24,818 bases of DNA from Spongospora subterranea (taxonomy: Eukaryota > Endomyxa > Phytomyxea > Plasmodiophorida > Plasmodiophoridae), in NCBI GenBank assembly GCA_900404475.1, contig OUQQ01000277.1:1-24818 (forward strand), written 5' to 3'. Every line of letters starts with the position of its first letter. Position 1 is the stretch's first letter. The notes under the pieces are model-generated. The model was not told the DNA's origin and made no database searches. It worked only from the letters and a program-made list of their open reading frames with translations. Position numbers and translations under genes: made by a program. Of the stretch, positions 10,406 to 24,818 are shown piece by piece.

Positions 10406-11130
10406 TCACGTGTAAAAAAAATAAAAGAGTCGTTGATAGTCACGATATTGTACTAGTAAGCTCATGATCAAACGTCCCCCATTATCAAATCGACATTTGG
10501 CGAAAACAGAACTCATTCTGATGACAGGAGACTCAACACGAAATGTGAAAAAACGTTTATCGCCCAATTGGTTGGCGTCTTCTTGTTTGGCATTGTCGAC
10601 TGGCAGGCGGAACCGGTGAACTGGTAATAAATTCGGTGTTGCCAAGTAGGGTGTAGTTAATTGTGACCAGTGTCCATCAGGTTTGTTGTCCACGATCGAG
10701 CAATCCTCGTGTATTGAGGACGACACGTCACCAGAAGGGACGTGATCATCGCCATAGCTGTGACACCAGGACGCACGAGCGGTGAGGGTGGAAACAGACC
10801 CGAAAGTGAACAGAACTGTTGACCGCAGTCGTTTTCAGAAACATTGATACAATTATGTCCTTTTCTGGGAAAGTCATGTGGATATTGTGGATATAATGGG
10901 ACCAATATACAGGGGATATTGGGGCAGTTTAAATGGTGATTAATGGTGGATGATGATTGTGGTGAACCCCATAAATGGACATCATCACATTCCGACTGGT
11001 AATTGGACCAGGATAAACCCATCGCGTTGACCACGTGGGGGAATCACAGGAACTGTATTGCAGGATCTGATGGCCCTGGTCATATTGACACTTGTTCACC
11101 AGGTCCATTGGATAGTGTGTAATTACCTGG
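10406..11130 (-). CDS. 3' end of an unidentified Cys-containing, probably secreted protein gene (partial)
   Basis: Read right to left: exon 11130-10981 (ITHYPMDLVNKCQYDQGHQI ...), intron 10980-10865, exon 10864-10817 (KGHNCINVSENDCGQ), intron 10816-10758 (59 nt), last exon 10757-10406, ending FYT-stop. The exons are 150 nt, 48 nt and 1+351 nt, and both internal joins are phase 2; the acceptor at 11131 would be phase 2 too. Spaced cysteines and N-x-S/T sites (NVS) suggest an extracellular fold. I recognise no family. The middle join is strong because it turns two out-of-phase frames into one; the 116-nt intron is less sure. Upstream exons exist but were not joined. The gene converges on the FAD oxidase with ~280 bases between stops. 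Confidence 0.45.
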
Positions 11131-11891
11131 CTCAGTTCGATATTCCATTGGTTCCAGAACAGATCAGATGATCACAAATATCAGGAGAACTATTGCAGAA
11201 GGTGAATCGTTCTGTCATAACTGACATCGAATACCGAAACTGCCCATTGGCACATCACTCCCTCATCACACGAATAACGTCCAAGGTTCCTCAACTGACG
11301 AAACCACCTTCCGGCTCCTGATGGAAATCTGCCGGGCGATTTGTCTATCTGAGATGTTGTGGGATTTAGGGCGAATAGTTCACCCGTTAATGTGTGGCGG
11401 ATATCGGGGATGATTGTGGATATCAATGGTAGACGACATCGCAATCATGTGATTGCCGACGACAACGCCCTGTCCACCTCAGGGTTAATGGTGTTTATGG
11501 GGACGGTCGATCATGGCATTGTGATCCAGTCCCGAGCCGTCAACATTGGCGGAATCGCTCATTGCCCGAGATCATCAACGAACTGGTCCATAAATAAATT
11601 CGTCGATCGTGTTAGAATAGCGGTTCAGCATAGTTTAGGCGGTTTGACAGAACACGGAAGTGGAATCCATTGAACCGTTGACCAACACCTGGGACATCTG
11701 CCGTTTATCTGCAAATCACGGATTGCCGGATTTGAGAAGATGGTAATCAATGAAGATGACCTGTTTGTGTAGTTGTGTAGACGATTAGGGGACTGGCGAT
11801 TAAACCGATCATGACGACCCGCAGCGACCGATCATCCTTGTCCTGTAAACTTTAGAAGCGCTGGTGGCGCGACTCGGTGTGCCAGGCCAGT
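11131..11891 (-). other. Coding-like minus-strand stretch, exon structure unresolved
   Basis: Short protein-like segments occur in different minus frames, for example LNRYSNTIDEFIYGP, DSANVDGSGLDHNAM, SHNISDRQIARQISIRSRK and GRYSCDEGVMCQWAVSVFDV. They probably are small exons of the gene ending at 10406, but I could not find a consistent set of splice sites. A + strand open frame at 11359-11673 is probably their shadow. Confidence 0.3.
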
Positions 11892-12203
11892 TCAGCTGCT
11901 CCAGGTCAGGAACCAACAGGCCGAGAGATTGGCAATGGAATCGGATGAGCGGAAGGAGGAAGAGGGCGCGGAACAAGGCAGTTGAGCAATCACCGAATTG
12001 ACACCAGAGCTGATCCGCAAATCACGTTGGAGATTAAGTTCAAATCGGTCACAATTGGTTGAATTCTGACACAAGGAAAGGCCAAATCGATTTGCGTTCG
12101 GGAGCGGAGAATAGAAATCTGGAATGAGATAAACCAGAGAATCAACGTAATACCGTTCGAACAATATCGCTGCTTCATCAGATTGAAATTGTGATCGCTG
12201 ATC
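11892..12203 (-). other. Open frame in phase with, and directly after, the stop at 12204
   Basis: After the TGA at 12206-12204 the same minus frame stays open for 103 more codons to 11892. It reads like protein (FERYYVDSLVYLIPDFYSPL, then NRFGLSLCQNSTNCDRFELN) with a Ser-rich end. It has no ATG near its start. It may be an exon of the next gene on the left, an extension reached by stop-codon readthrough, or part of a gene broken by one nonsense change. Confidence 0.3.
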
Positions 12204-12552
12204 TCACTGTGTTTGTCGATAATAATCGTCTCGGTAATGGATCAGTCGATATCCCTCATGGGGTAAAATCCCATCTGTTGATCTGTTGATACGTCGTAAT
12301 CCACGAGATATCCAAATGGCGACGAAGACTAAAGCAATGCCGAGAGAGAACAATGTCGAAAAGATGTGTTGGGAAAGATACGCGAAGGGTCTGTTATTGA
12401 GCTAGTGTGAGTTTGACACCAACCAAAAGAGTGCTTCAGAGATTTGTTCACTTGAACCTGGACGAACGGGGTTCAAAAGGAAACCCTTGTTCTGTTATAG
12501 AATACTGTAAATTCCGATTATAATCGTGGCGCGTTGATATTGCAAAACATTT
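12204..12552 (-). CDS. C-terminal part of a single-pass membrane protein (partial)
   Basis: Last exon 12390-12204 (62 codons including TGA) follows a 61-nt intron (12391-12451), again phase 2. Upstream coding (12552-12452, true boundary unresolved) reads HDYNRNLQYSITEQGFPFEP. The last exon holds one strong membrane segment, FSTLFSLGIALVFVAIWIS, followed by a basic stop-transfer R-G-L-R-R and a ~30-residue tail with Tyr-rich HYRDDYYRQTQ. This is the layout of a type I membrane protein with a short cytoplasmic tail. N-terminal exons were not identified, although 12605-12840 is open on the minus strand. Family unknown. Confidence 0.45.
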
Positions 12553-12887
12553 TCAATAGAATCGGGTCGATTGTTTTCGTTTTATGATGATGATAAATAC
12601 GATCTTATCGCCTAAGTATCAAGATTGGCGATAGTTGATATGGTGTGGAAATGGATGATGGCGTTATCAGTGATGGCAGCAATGGGGAAACAGACGCCAA
12701 CACAGGGACCGATTCCCTTGACCTGATAGAATACCAACAGGCGATAAACCCTGTCCATGGATTCATGATCAGGCAATGGACGATCTTGGCCCCCGCCCTA
12801 ACATTGAAAGTCATGAATTTACGAACATGTTCAATCTAATGTGTTCAGATTGAATTTATCATGTACTGGGGCAACATTGAACACGGG

Positions 12888-13714
12888 TCAAGACCAGAAG
12901 AGGTTAAAACCGTTAGTCTTTTGAAAAAAATAAGGTGATGATTGCTCGCAATTCGCAAGGAGGGGCGCCGGTACCGCCCCATCGTCCAGGGCGTTATACT
13001 TGTCGACAACCTCAGCCATATTTTGCATCATTGCACTTTTGCAGTAATGAGCACTCCCCCACAACTTTAACCAGAGTATGTTTCGTCGTCCAATATTAGC
13101 AGAAGCGATTGATCGTCACGATCACAGGATATCTCGTGGCGCATTTCATCCCAGAGTTTCCATTTCCAAAATGTGCCTTCCGAGCGGCTCAGTTTCAGCG
13201 TCGCCTTTTTGCCAGAGAGGCCTTGAGCGCGTAATCGGCGCCACGCTTTCAATGTCTGGACCATCGACTGTCCATGCCCTTGGGTGCCTTCTTGTTCGAC
13301 CATCGTTGTCGGCGATTGGACGCACTGATAGTACCGGGCGGGAGTTGGGAAGCGATGTATAAATCCTTGGCCGCGTCTCGAGCATCTTTAGCGAGGTCGA
13401 ACCGTCGCTGTAGCCTCTGTATTTCGGACGAAACAGGATTATTGTTGACTCTTTTGATCTATCATGCGGGCGGCGGCAGCAGTAGTATTTTCGGCATTTC
13501 GCATGAAGCTTCGGAATGCGTCGGATTCGTTGGAACGACATACCAAACACAGACGGTGCGTTTCCAACAGCAGGTGGACGGGAAGGGGGAGAGGATGATC
13601 GATGTGGAGACGCCAATAGGGACGATGACCAGATAACACCTTGAACAGAACGAGACAGTACAGCAGAGGAAGTCGGAGCCATTTGTCAGGAAAGAGTGAA
13701 GGGAGCGGATCCAC
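12888..13714 (-). pseudogene. Frame-broken minus-strand ORF cluster of unknown origin
   Basis: Protein-like segments follow one another on the minus strand but switch frame. Around 13545-13440: NESDAFRSFMRNAENTTAAA. Around 13430-13262: SSEIQRLQRRFDLAKDARDA and DLYIASQLPPGTISASNRRQ. Around 13265-13067: TLKAWRRLRAQGLSGKKATL to DDETYSG-stop. Then a 47-aa frame 13031-12888 reads MAEVVDKYNALDDGAVPAPL. The switches are single-base-type shifts without evident introns, so decay is likelier than splicing. The middle looks alpha-helical and basic. Its upstream end overlaps the left arm of the adjacent foldback, so it may be that element's own gene. No known family recognised. Confidence 0.35.
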
Positions 13715-14590
13715 ATCACATTGTTATAATGTATTTAGGAGAAAGTCTTCGTTGTTAACGTCGCTGAAGTCGTTTTCAATTTTGCACCTGCGGAAATGGG
13801 GATTTAATGGCTGACGCACTGAACACCGTTGTTCAGTCGTCGTGCGAAGCGGTAAATTGCTTGAAAACTTTGTCGCGGATTATAGACTCATTATAGACTC
13901 ATTATTTGATTAATTGAGGTATTTACACACAGCAGTTTCAAATGTGAGTCTAAGGAGATCCGGAGGGTGATTTTCACCATTTCGAGGATTACACCAATCG
14001 CTTCTTGGATGGTAAACGGGATCACGATGAGGTCCATGTCGCAACGCTTGTTGGCCAGATTATTGTACGGCGCCAGTAAAGCGACATTTTATGGGCGTCT
14101 TTGCCCAGTACTATTTGGATTGAAATCCCGTTTTATCTTGGTGATGTCCGACCAGGTTGAGCACGTTCTCGAACACGCCATGAATCCAATCTGTGTTGCA
14201 TCGTCATCCCTTAGTGATGTTCGGGGGCGGTAATGCTGCCGATGTGAGAACGGGATGTTGCATTTGTATGATAGAGAACGGCCATTGGTAATTCTGTAAT
14301 CAAGAACGTGTTCTGGAAGTTACCAGTGGCCGTTCTCTATCATATCAATACAACATCCCGTTTTTTCACATCAGCAGCAATAACCGCCCCCGAACAGTGC
14401 ATTTACGGCTTTGCAACGAAAATGGTAAATTGTGTTCAGTGCGTCAATCGTCCAATCCCCGTTTCCGCAGGTGTAAATGGAAAACGACTTCAACGACGTT
14501 AACAACGAAGACTCTTTCCTAAAATGCATTATATCAATGCGGTGTGGAGCCGCTTCCTTCACTCATGGAAATGTGGACCGATCTGAAACG
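13668..14590. repeat. ~0.9 kb foldback (long inverted repeat) with interrupted left arm
   Basis: The right arm, about 14322-14580, is complementary to two left blocks. Outer block: about 13668-13870; for example GAAAGTCTTCGTTGTTAACG near 13741 pairs with CGTTAACAACGAAGACTCTT near 14499. Inner block: 14214-14290; ATGATAGAGAACGGCCA at about 14259 pairs with TGGCCGTTCTCTATCAT at 14327. About 340 bases (13871-14213) interrupt the left arm, including a short direct repeat of ATTATAGACTC near 13880. The apex loop is ~30 bases. Arms are diverged by scattered changes and small indels, so it is not recent. Likely a foldback transposon or a tail-to-tail duplicated fragment. Confidence 0.75.
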
Positions 14591-15059
14591 AGCACATATG
14601 TCGGTCGAAAACGTCAAATAAAACGTATCAGTCCATATTGAACGGTTCGGTTTGGCAATCCCGACGATGCCGCTCATGGGTTGGGATCGTCCTCCTGAGA
14701 ATTTTGACATCTGGCCCTACAATGTCTCGTTCTGTTCCGGAACAGTTCACAATGGACTGACACGTTCAAATTTGACGTTTTTGAATCGCCCTTCGCAGTT
14801 CAATCACCCAAATGCGGTGTCGGTCCCGTTGACCGACATACGCCTTGGCCATAAGCAGCGTCAGATAAGGAAGAACGCGATCCCACCGGGTCTGCTCTCT
14901 GGTGCCAGGGAGAGTTCAGGTAAAGGTGCAGTCTTGCCGCCATTCCGCTGTCATTCGTACGGTACGACATGGTCAGCGACCTACAGATTTACCCACGCGA
15001 TGATTTTGGGAGATTTAATTCACATCTATAAGGTTTATTTGCCGGTCACGTCTTCGTCG

Positions 15060-15400
15060 GTCATGGAGTCGACGGCGGATGCGAATTTGAGACGAAGGGA
15101 TTTCCCCTGAAGCGGGTAGCAGATCGAAACACTTCCTGGCGAAATGATCTCTGGACAGCGATGTGCGAAGCGTTTGGTATCCACATGTCGATCAACGGTT
15201 GACTGGTTCTGGCGCCACCCGCCACTGCAGTAATCGCTGATCTAGTCGCAATGCATCAAGAACAATAGTGATCAAAAGATCTTGAAACCCCAGGTGCCGA
15301 CCAGCCCCTGTCCCAACCCGCATCGGCGACCAGCTGTGGCACCCTGGGAAGTGTTCGACGGCCACTCACCGATTACCAAACTTGATTGTCGACATTGTGT
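15060..15400 (+). pseudogene. Ty3/Gypsy-type integrase relic
   Basis: One + frame reads GFPLKRVADRNTSWRNDLWT then AMCEAFGIHMSING before a stop. This matches the integrase segment with P-x-x-I-V-S-D-R-D ... F-W ... G-x-x-x-x-M-S around the second catalytic Asp. About 150 bases on, in another frame, PAVAPWEVFDGHSPITKLD matches the later aPFEvvYGrxP block. The two blocks are in the correct order at about the right distance but in different frames, with stops between, so the copy is dead. Flanking open frames 14652-15110 and 15544-15741 (the latter very acidic, SSDDDDDRD) may be further parts; this is uncertain. Confidence 0.5.
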
Positions 15401-15741
15401 CTGCTGTGGATTCTGCCCAGTTCGTTGTCGCGATCTTTCGCAGGTCGATAACAGTTGGCGACATACTGTATCTGGGTATTATCACCAGATGTATCGCCCA
15501 TCTCTGACAACAGAATGGCAGTGGGGGCAGGAACAATCAGGGCGTGTCGTCAGGGACGATTATCAACGAAGAGCATGTCGAGTCTTACGATCCCGAGTCG
15601 AGTGACGACGACGACGACCGGGATGCGTCGTGGAGTCCGTCAAGCCGGGCGCGGCGGAATGGACCACCTCTTAGAGCTGTTAATAATGAGCAGCACGAGT
15701 CAACTGTAGTGGAATTGACCAGAGGTCCAACATCACAATAA

Positions 15742-16229
15742 CACTCATCATAAAGTTGTATGTGAATGCTCCAGCGCATTCCAAGCGTCGGCCGGGGGTC
15801 CTACATTCAATCACCGTCATCACTTGGTTTGCTTCTACGTTGTTGACTATTTCGGCAAAGCAAATGTCGTTTTCGTGCTGTTCCTGTGATGAGACAACTC
15901 TACTATGTGCCACAGCCGTGTGGATTTCAGGTGAACCTTCATTTGGAACGGCCACATCATGTTGTTCTGGTCATTGAGATTGACTCCTCGGTATGATCTC
16001 ACAATAGAATTGCTCGTGGGCGTCGAGGCTCGTTTTGTTGGGAATTCGCTTGTCTCGTCAAGGCTGGCATCGTGGAGAGAGAGAATATTCTATTTAGCGT
16101 TAGCGCTGTGATTAAGGAGTGAGTTTATTTGGTATCGGACGTGTTCAGTTATCTCAGCCATGATTCACGTATTACAACTTCCTTATTCCTGAATCATCGC
16201 CGGAGTGAATGTTTGACGTATCTTCAACA
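15742..16229. other. Intergenic, no feature seen
   Basis: Open frames on both strands are short and low in protein character. No repeat or RNA-like structure was recognised apart from the hairpin that follows. Confidence 0.3.
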
Positions 16230-16404
16230 GTTATGATTTCCAATAGGTGTGTCCATTGACGTGAGGTTGAGATTCGGTTCTGAGTTAGGGAGCGCGATTT
16301 CGACTGTTAATCCGTCAATTTAAAAATCAGTGTTAATCGCGCTCTATAACTCAGAACCGAATCACAACCTCACGTCAATGGACACATCAATTAAAAATCA
16401 TAAC
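16230..16404. repeat. MITE-like hairpin, ~76-bp arms, ~22-base loop
   Basis: Left arm 16230-16306 and right arm 16329-16404 are near-perfect reverse complements. The core GTGTCCATTGACGTGAGGTT at 16249 pairs with AACCTCACGTCAATGGACAC at 16365, and GATTCGGTTCTGAGTTA with TAACTCAGAACCGAATC. Mismatches are few and the spacer is AT-rich. No open frame. Size and shape fit a palindromic MITE or a snapback duplicate; no target-site duplication is obvious at the ends. Confidence 0.8.
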
Positions 16405-17486
16405 GCATATGTGAAACGCGCCGATAGGCAAATCAATATGTGGCGACACAGATTATTGCCACACAGGACGCCAACCTAAGGGCGAAGGTGTAATCAAACC
16501 AAATTCCGGAATCGTTTGAGATTGGCGACCATAAAATAAGGGCCCTATTGGTCCCGTTCCCACAATTACTCACTCACCTAGAAAGTGAATGTCAACTTAG
16601 AGCGCCAGAAGACACTAGCGTCGATGATCCAGATCACCTAGAAAGGGTGTCCCTCTCTAAGACAACAGAGATATCGCCCGACATTCTTAAGGGACTAGAA
16701 TAAGGTCAGAATTTATATATAAAATAGGAAAAATGGAATTACGAATAAAAAAGGGCTAATTTTATCGTGTTCGCCGTTTGTGCATCGTTCAATTTGGTCG
16801 GTTATTCCTGTTATTCCGCAGTCCTTGGGTTTGTTTTCGATTTTTGTCATTGCTATTTGACGGCGCTTCTCCTACGTTTTCGCTGGATTGTGTCGGATTA
16901 CGTGATTGTCACTAATTTTCGGTACATGTGATTACTATCGATCATTATTCGGTTGTCCTTCACTATCTGAGGCGTTTGTCGTGACTTGATTTCATTATGT
17001 GGTCTGTGGTATTGCGGTTTCCCGCCAAATCCAAAATCCCGGTTCGTGTCAAACTTTTTACGGTTTTCCACGTAAGGGGCTTCTTACCCCTTGGAGTAAT
17101 TTAAAGGCTGTTTGTCGGCTGTTCCTTATCATAGCTCGACAGGCGAGCATCCCTCCACTACCACAACCACCATCGATAGTAGCCGAATCCAGCCGGTTTA
17201 TAAGATTCGAAATCAGTCGACATAATTCAAAGCGCGACTTGCAGTTGCCGGGTCAGTTGTTAGTGAAAAGAAACAAAACTACTGTGAAAATGACAGGAGA
17301 GCCATGGAAAAACCCAAAAACCATGAAACCCCAAGTGACAGAATGTACGATAAAACTTGATAGTACCCCGTTCATGATAGACATTAACATCATGATGAAT
17401 AGGTACCACGTCGATTGTGAGTAATGGTGGAGTATTGGGACGCCAAAATATTGCGAAAGTTTGATTCGAGCGATTTTTACTTGCGA
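16405..17486. other. Gap with no supported gene
   Basis: A + open frame at 16999-17424 lacks convincing composition, and no splice sites extend it. The motif TCACCTAGAAAG occurs twice (16573 and 16633, 60 bases apart) with no clear meaning. The last bases should hold the 3' end of the PDRG1-like gene. Confidence 0.3.
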
Positions 17487-17879
17487 TTATTGTTGATGGC
17501 TTCGGTTTGTTGATTGTGACGATAAATAGGTATTGATTGTGTTCAACTGAGCTGAAATATTGTTCTTATCTGCAGATATTGCAGTTCAGATCCACAAGGA
17601 AGTATTGCTAGAGTCGATATCACCTTGGTCAATAATGGCGCGAACCTGATTCCCTGGTAGCCTTAAGAACATGTTTCCATAGTTGAGCCACACCCCCTTC
17701 GATGACTGTAGATGGACAGGAGCTCGATCTTGGTCCAACGCCAAATAGGCGTTCAGGCGCTCCGATAGCTCATTAGCCTGATTTGTCAGGGAAATGGACA
17801 TGAACGACAGCGGTGATGTCAAGTGATATGATTATACCTGGTCGTGCAAGGCCGTTCGGGACGTCAGACCAATGTCCAT
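17487..17879 (-). CDS. PDRG1-like (prefoldin-related) small protein
   Basis: Three exons, 17879-17838, 17777-17624 and 17569-17487, with introns of 60 and 54 nt (phases 0 and 1), give 92 aa starting MDIGLTSRTALHDQ. An amphipathic N-terminal helix (ANELSERLNAYLAL) leads to VWLNYGNMFLRLP and then a second helix, AIIDQDKNNISAQLNTI. PDRG1 (p53 and DNA damage-regulated 1) has the same order: helix, a C-F-G-N-M-F-I-K-x-P hairpin, then E-K-D-Q-x-x-L-x-x-E-I. PDRG1 belongs to the prefoldin-like part of the R2TP/URI1 chaperone complex, which helps assemble RNA polymerases and other machines. This protein is shorter than the ~130-aa animal form and lacks its extra C-terminus; a different beta-prefoldin-like protein is possible. 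It starts 173 bases after the myosin stop, on the same strand. Confidence 0.6.
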
Positions 17880-18052
17880 AACGGCCCACAACACCGTATA
17901 AATGCGTCGGCGCAAAACAACGGAAAAGTGAATCAGCAAGATCGGCAATATGGGGTCGCCCGCGGTCTAGTTATCCCTCAATTGTGGAGTTGGGTTTACT
18001 GAATTCAATAAATATGTATTGTATTTAAATACAAATTTTGGGGGGATCTAAT

Positions 18053-23078
<5,026 letters not shown>

Positions 23079-23600
23079 TATTATGTAAATTCCCAGTACG
23101 TCTCCTCGAGTAGAGTTGGATCGAGTTGGGAAAAAATATCAAATCAAACAATGATGATTGCCGATATGATAGTGAACCATGTTAGAAACATCAAACCATT
23201 GTGATATGAGGATGAGGGGGGATTATGGGAAGGAAACAGGAACGGAGGCTGCTGCCCCCAACTTTCACAGGCTACAGTAAGTACTGTAGGTGTTGTTGTC
23301 ATTACCTGGCTGACACTAGCCAACTGTACATACGCATCGCAGTATAAATGGGGCTGCGCCGGCGTGGGCGAACCAAAGTGAAGAGTCTATATCCGCCATG
23401 GCGATTTTTTATGGTCCAGTACTGTACCGAATGCGTCACACCGAGACCAGGGGTGGCACGATGGATTTTTGTTTAAAAACCACCTGCGTCGTGGCCCAAC
23501 ACTAAAGTGGTTTTATTATCTGAGGGCCTGAGGACTCCGCTTCGGGATCCACGGGGAATCGGGGATGCTTCCGGCACTGTCTCTGGTTCTCTGCCGCCCG
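23079..23600. other. Upstream region of the myosin gene
   Basis: No coding. It holds a perfect 8-bp-arm palindrome CTACAGTAAGTACTGTAG near 23272 and a GC-richer stretch with TATAAATGG on the plus strand near 23344. Nothing on the minus strand is a convincing TATA or initiator element for the myosin. The segment after ~23500 probably belongs to the retroelement debris that follows. Confidence 0.3.
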
Positions 23601-23702
23601 GCTACTTGCCTCACGCTAAGCGCAAACCAATATATAATCATGTCTGGAATTCAAATTGAAGACTTAATACCAATAATGTCTGAATTTGAAGACATAGTGG
23701 AT

Positions 23703-24160
23703 GACAAGAATGCCCGTGAAATACCTGACGATGAGGGTGGGCGCCTCGCCAACAAGAAGCGTGGCCGAGCGTTTGCTGACGTCTTCGTGATCTTCAGAAC
23801 CGTCATATTTCTTGATAGCGGACAGAACTTCCTTCATTCCACTACGACATCAACGTTACAACTACGCTTATGTACAGAATCATGAAGGAAGTTCTGTCCG
23901 CTAACACGAAATACGACGGTTCTGACGATCACGATCTACTGCCTTGGCAACAAAAGATTACAATGTACCTTTCAACCAAAGACCTTGAGAGTTTCATTGA
24001 AGGACCCCTTGACAGGCCAATAAGCAGGGAAGATTAATCTGAACTGGTGCTGTGTGCTGTCGGGGAAACGTTCAGATAGTGTGCTCCTGGTTTGACGGCC
24101 ACGCTTCTTGTTGGCGAGGCGATCACCCTCATCGTCAGGTACATCACGGGTATTCTTGTC
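23703..24160. repeat. Nested inverted duplications of retroelement fragments
   Basis: Outer pair: 23703-23767 and 24096-24160 are reverse complements over ~65 bp with few mismatches (CCTCGCCAACAAGAAGCGTG against CACGCTTCTTGTTGGCGAGG). Inner pair: 23786-23837 and 23882-23933 (ATGAAGGAAGTTCTGTCCGC on the right arm), ~52 bp with a 44-base loop. The two pairs are nested, so the block folds on itself; the outer pair encodes DDEG-RLANKKRGR on opposite strands. The right inner arm starts the copia-like gag frame. This looks like insertion of one degraded copy into another in opposite orientation, or template switching during reverse transcription. Confidence 0.75.
23882..24037 (+). pseudogene. Copia-like gag N-terminal fragment, truncated
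   Basis: A 51-codon frame starts MKEVLSANTKYDGSDDHDLL and continues with PWQQKITMYLSTKDLESFIE before TAA. Ty1/copia gag proteins begin this way: F/Y-D-G-x-(N/D)-x-x-x-W-x-x-x-M-x-x-Y-L ... D-L-W-x-x-I/V-x-G. The length is far below a full gag and the frame ends inside the inverted block. The assignment rests on this pattern only. Confidence 0.45.
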
Positions 24161-24304
24161 AGCGCAGTTCAAGGTGTACATCAACACCAACAATTTGTAG
24201 TTCACTAAGCAGTAAGCAGGGTGCATTTGCCGGCGCTATCATATCTGATGATGACAGTGATGCAGTATTGATCGACAGCATTGAAGTCAACGCAATTAAA
24301 ATTG

Positions 24305-24694
24305 TCACTTTTGTAAAAAACCTGGTGGTTTTTGTTTTTTTTTTGTTTTGTATTGAAAGAATAAACCACTTCGGCGAGGCGAAACCCTGGATATTTCAGT
24401 GCCATAAGTTAACGGTTGCTGCTGAAGGACCAGCAGGATCTGGTTTATCAAACCCCGGACCATTGACGAGTGGCCACTGAAAGGTTCGGGGAGACATGCT
24501 CGCGGTTCTCGAATTGTTGGTACAATTCTTGCCTCTTGAACGGTTGATATTTGTTCTTGCTGCTGGCGAACTTGCTCCTGGAGTTGGGAGTGTTGTTGCC
24601 GCATCTCCAGTATGGTGCGTTGTAGTTGCTGTATGAAAGTCGAGTCGGTAGGTTCTGAGTTTTCCGGAATACTAGCATCAGAATTAAGATTCAT
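24305..24694 (-). pseudogene. Ty3/Gypsy-like gag, N-terminal part, disrupted
   Basis: A 129-codon minus frame from ATG 24694 has a Gln-rich coiled coil (EMRQQHSQLQEQVRQQQEQI) followed by EPRACLPEPFSGHSSMVRGL and then INQILLVLQQQPLTYGTEIS. The block LPEPFSG ... (F/V)RGxINQ ... P is the start of the retrotransposon gag domain of Ty3-type elements. After about position 24390 the match stops and an A-rich, unrelated sequence follows, so the copy is interrupted by the fragments to its left. The window ends ~120 bases upstream of this ATG; any 5' LTR was not recognised. Confidence 0.6.
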
Positions 24695-24818
24695 GGAGGG
24701 TTGGAATGAGGGCTGATGATGACGAAGGACTAGACTGGGGAACGGAGGAGACGGGGAATTGACTTAGTGAGGCGAAAGGTACGTAAACCTTGATAGAGGA
24801 GAGGATCGTATTATAGTG

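Noticed and set aside
12965..12990. GGGGCGCCGGTACCGCCCC hairpin as a terminator
   Set aside because: This is eukaryotic sequence and the stretch lies inside an open frame (13031-12888); no U-tract follows.
13146..13682. 178-codon minus frame taken as a single protein
   Set aside because: Its second half is basic and irregular while neighbouring frames look more protein-like in turn; better explained as a frame-broken cluster.
16999..17424. 141-codon + frame
   Set aside because: No family motif, no splice extension and mixed composition; could be real but is not supported.

Overview
This is nuclear DNA of a small-genome eukaryote. Genes on both strands are cut by many short GT-AG introns, mostly 48-62 bases. 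Exon joins were worked out by hand from reading frame, splice sites and protein conservation; none was checked against RNA. The lineage cannot be fixed from the window. Very short dense introns, a class-unassigned myosin and degraded LTR elements would fit a compact protist, for example a plasmodiophorid-like rhizarian, but that is a guess.

Layout. (1) 405-5171 (+): a 27-exon gene of unknown family, about 999 aa. All 26 introns lie in phase 2. Its middle is a tandem array of roughly 90-base exons, each encoding one ~30-aa repeat, and a second block is a triplicated exon module. This is the most unusual feature here. (2) 5200-8300: transposon debris, with a retroelement nucleocapsid/protease relic on + and a frameshifted DDE transposase relic on -. 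(3) 8328-10122 (+): an intact three-exon berberine-bridge-type FAD oxidase with a signal peptide, both FAD-linking residues and a GPI-like tail. (4) 10406-12552 (-): fast-evolving, intron-rich secreted or membrane protein coding, only partly resolved; several joins are also phase 2. (5) 12888-15750: a frame-broken minus-strand ORF cluster, a ~0.9 kb foldback structure and a Ty3-like integrase relic.

(6) 16230-16404: a MITE-like hairpin. (7) 17487-17879 (-): a tiny three-exon gene resembling PDRG1, a prefoldin-like subunit. (8) 18053-23078 (-): a complete 29-exon unconventional myosin heavy chain of 1160 aa, resolved exon by exon. It lies 173 bases upstream of the PDRG1-like gene on the same strand. 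(9) 23600-24694: nested inverted retroelement fragments, copia-like on + and Ty3-like gag on -.

The resolved host genes have no evident common pathway: myosin is cytoskeletal transport, PDRG1 is chaperone-associated, and the FAD oxidase is probably cell-surface or secreted.
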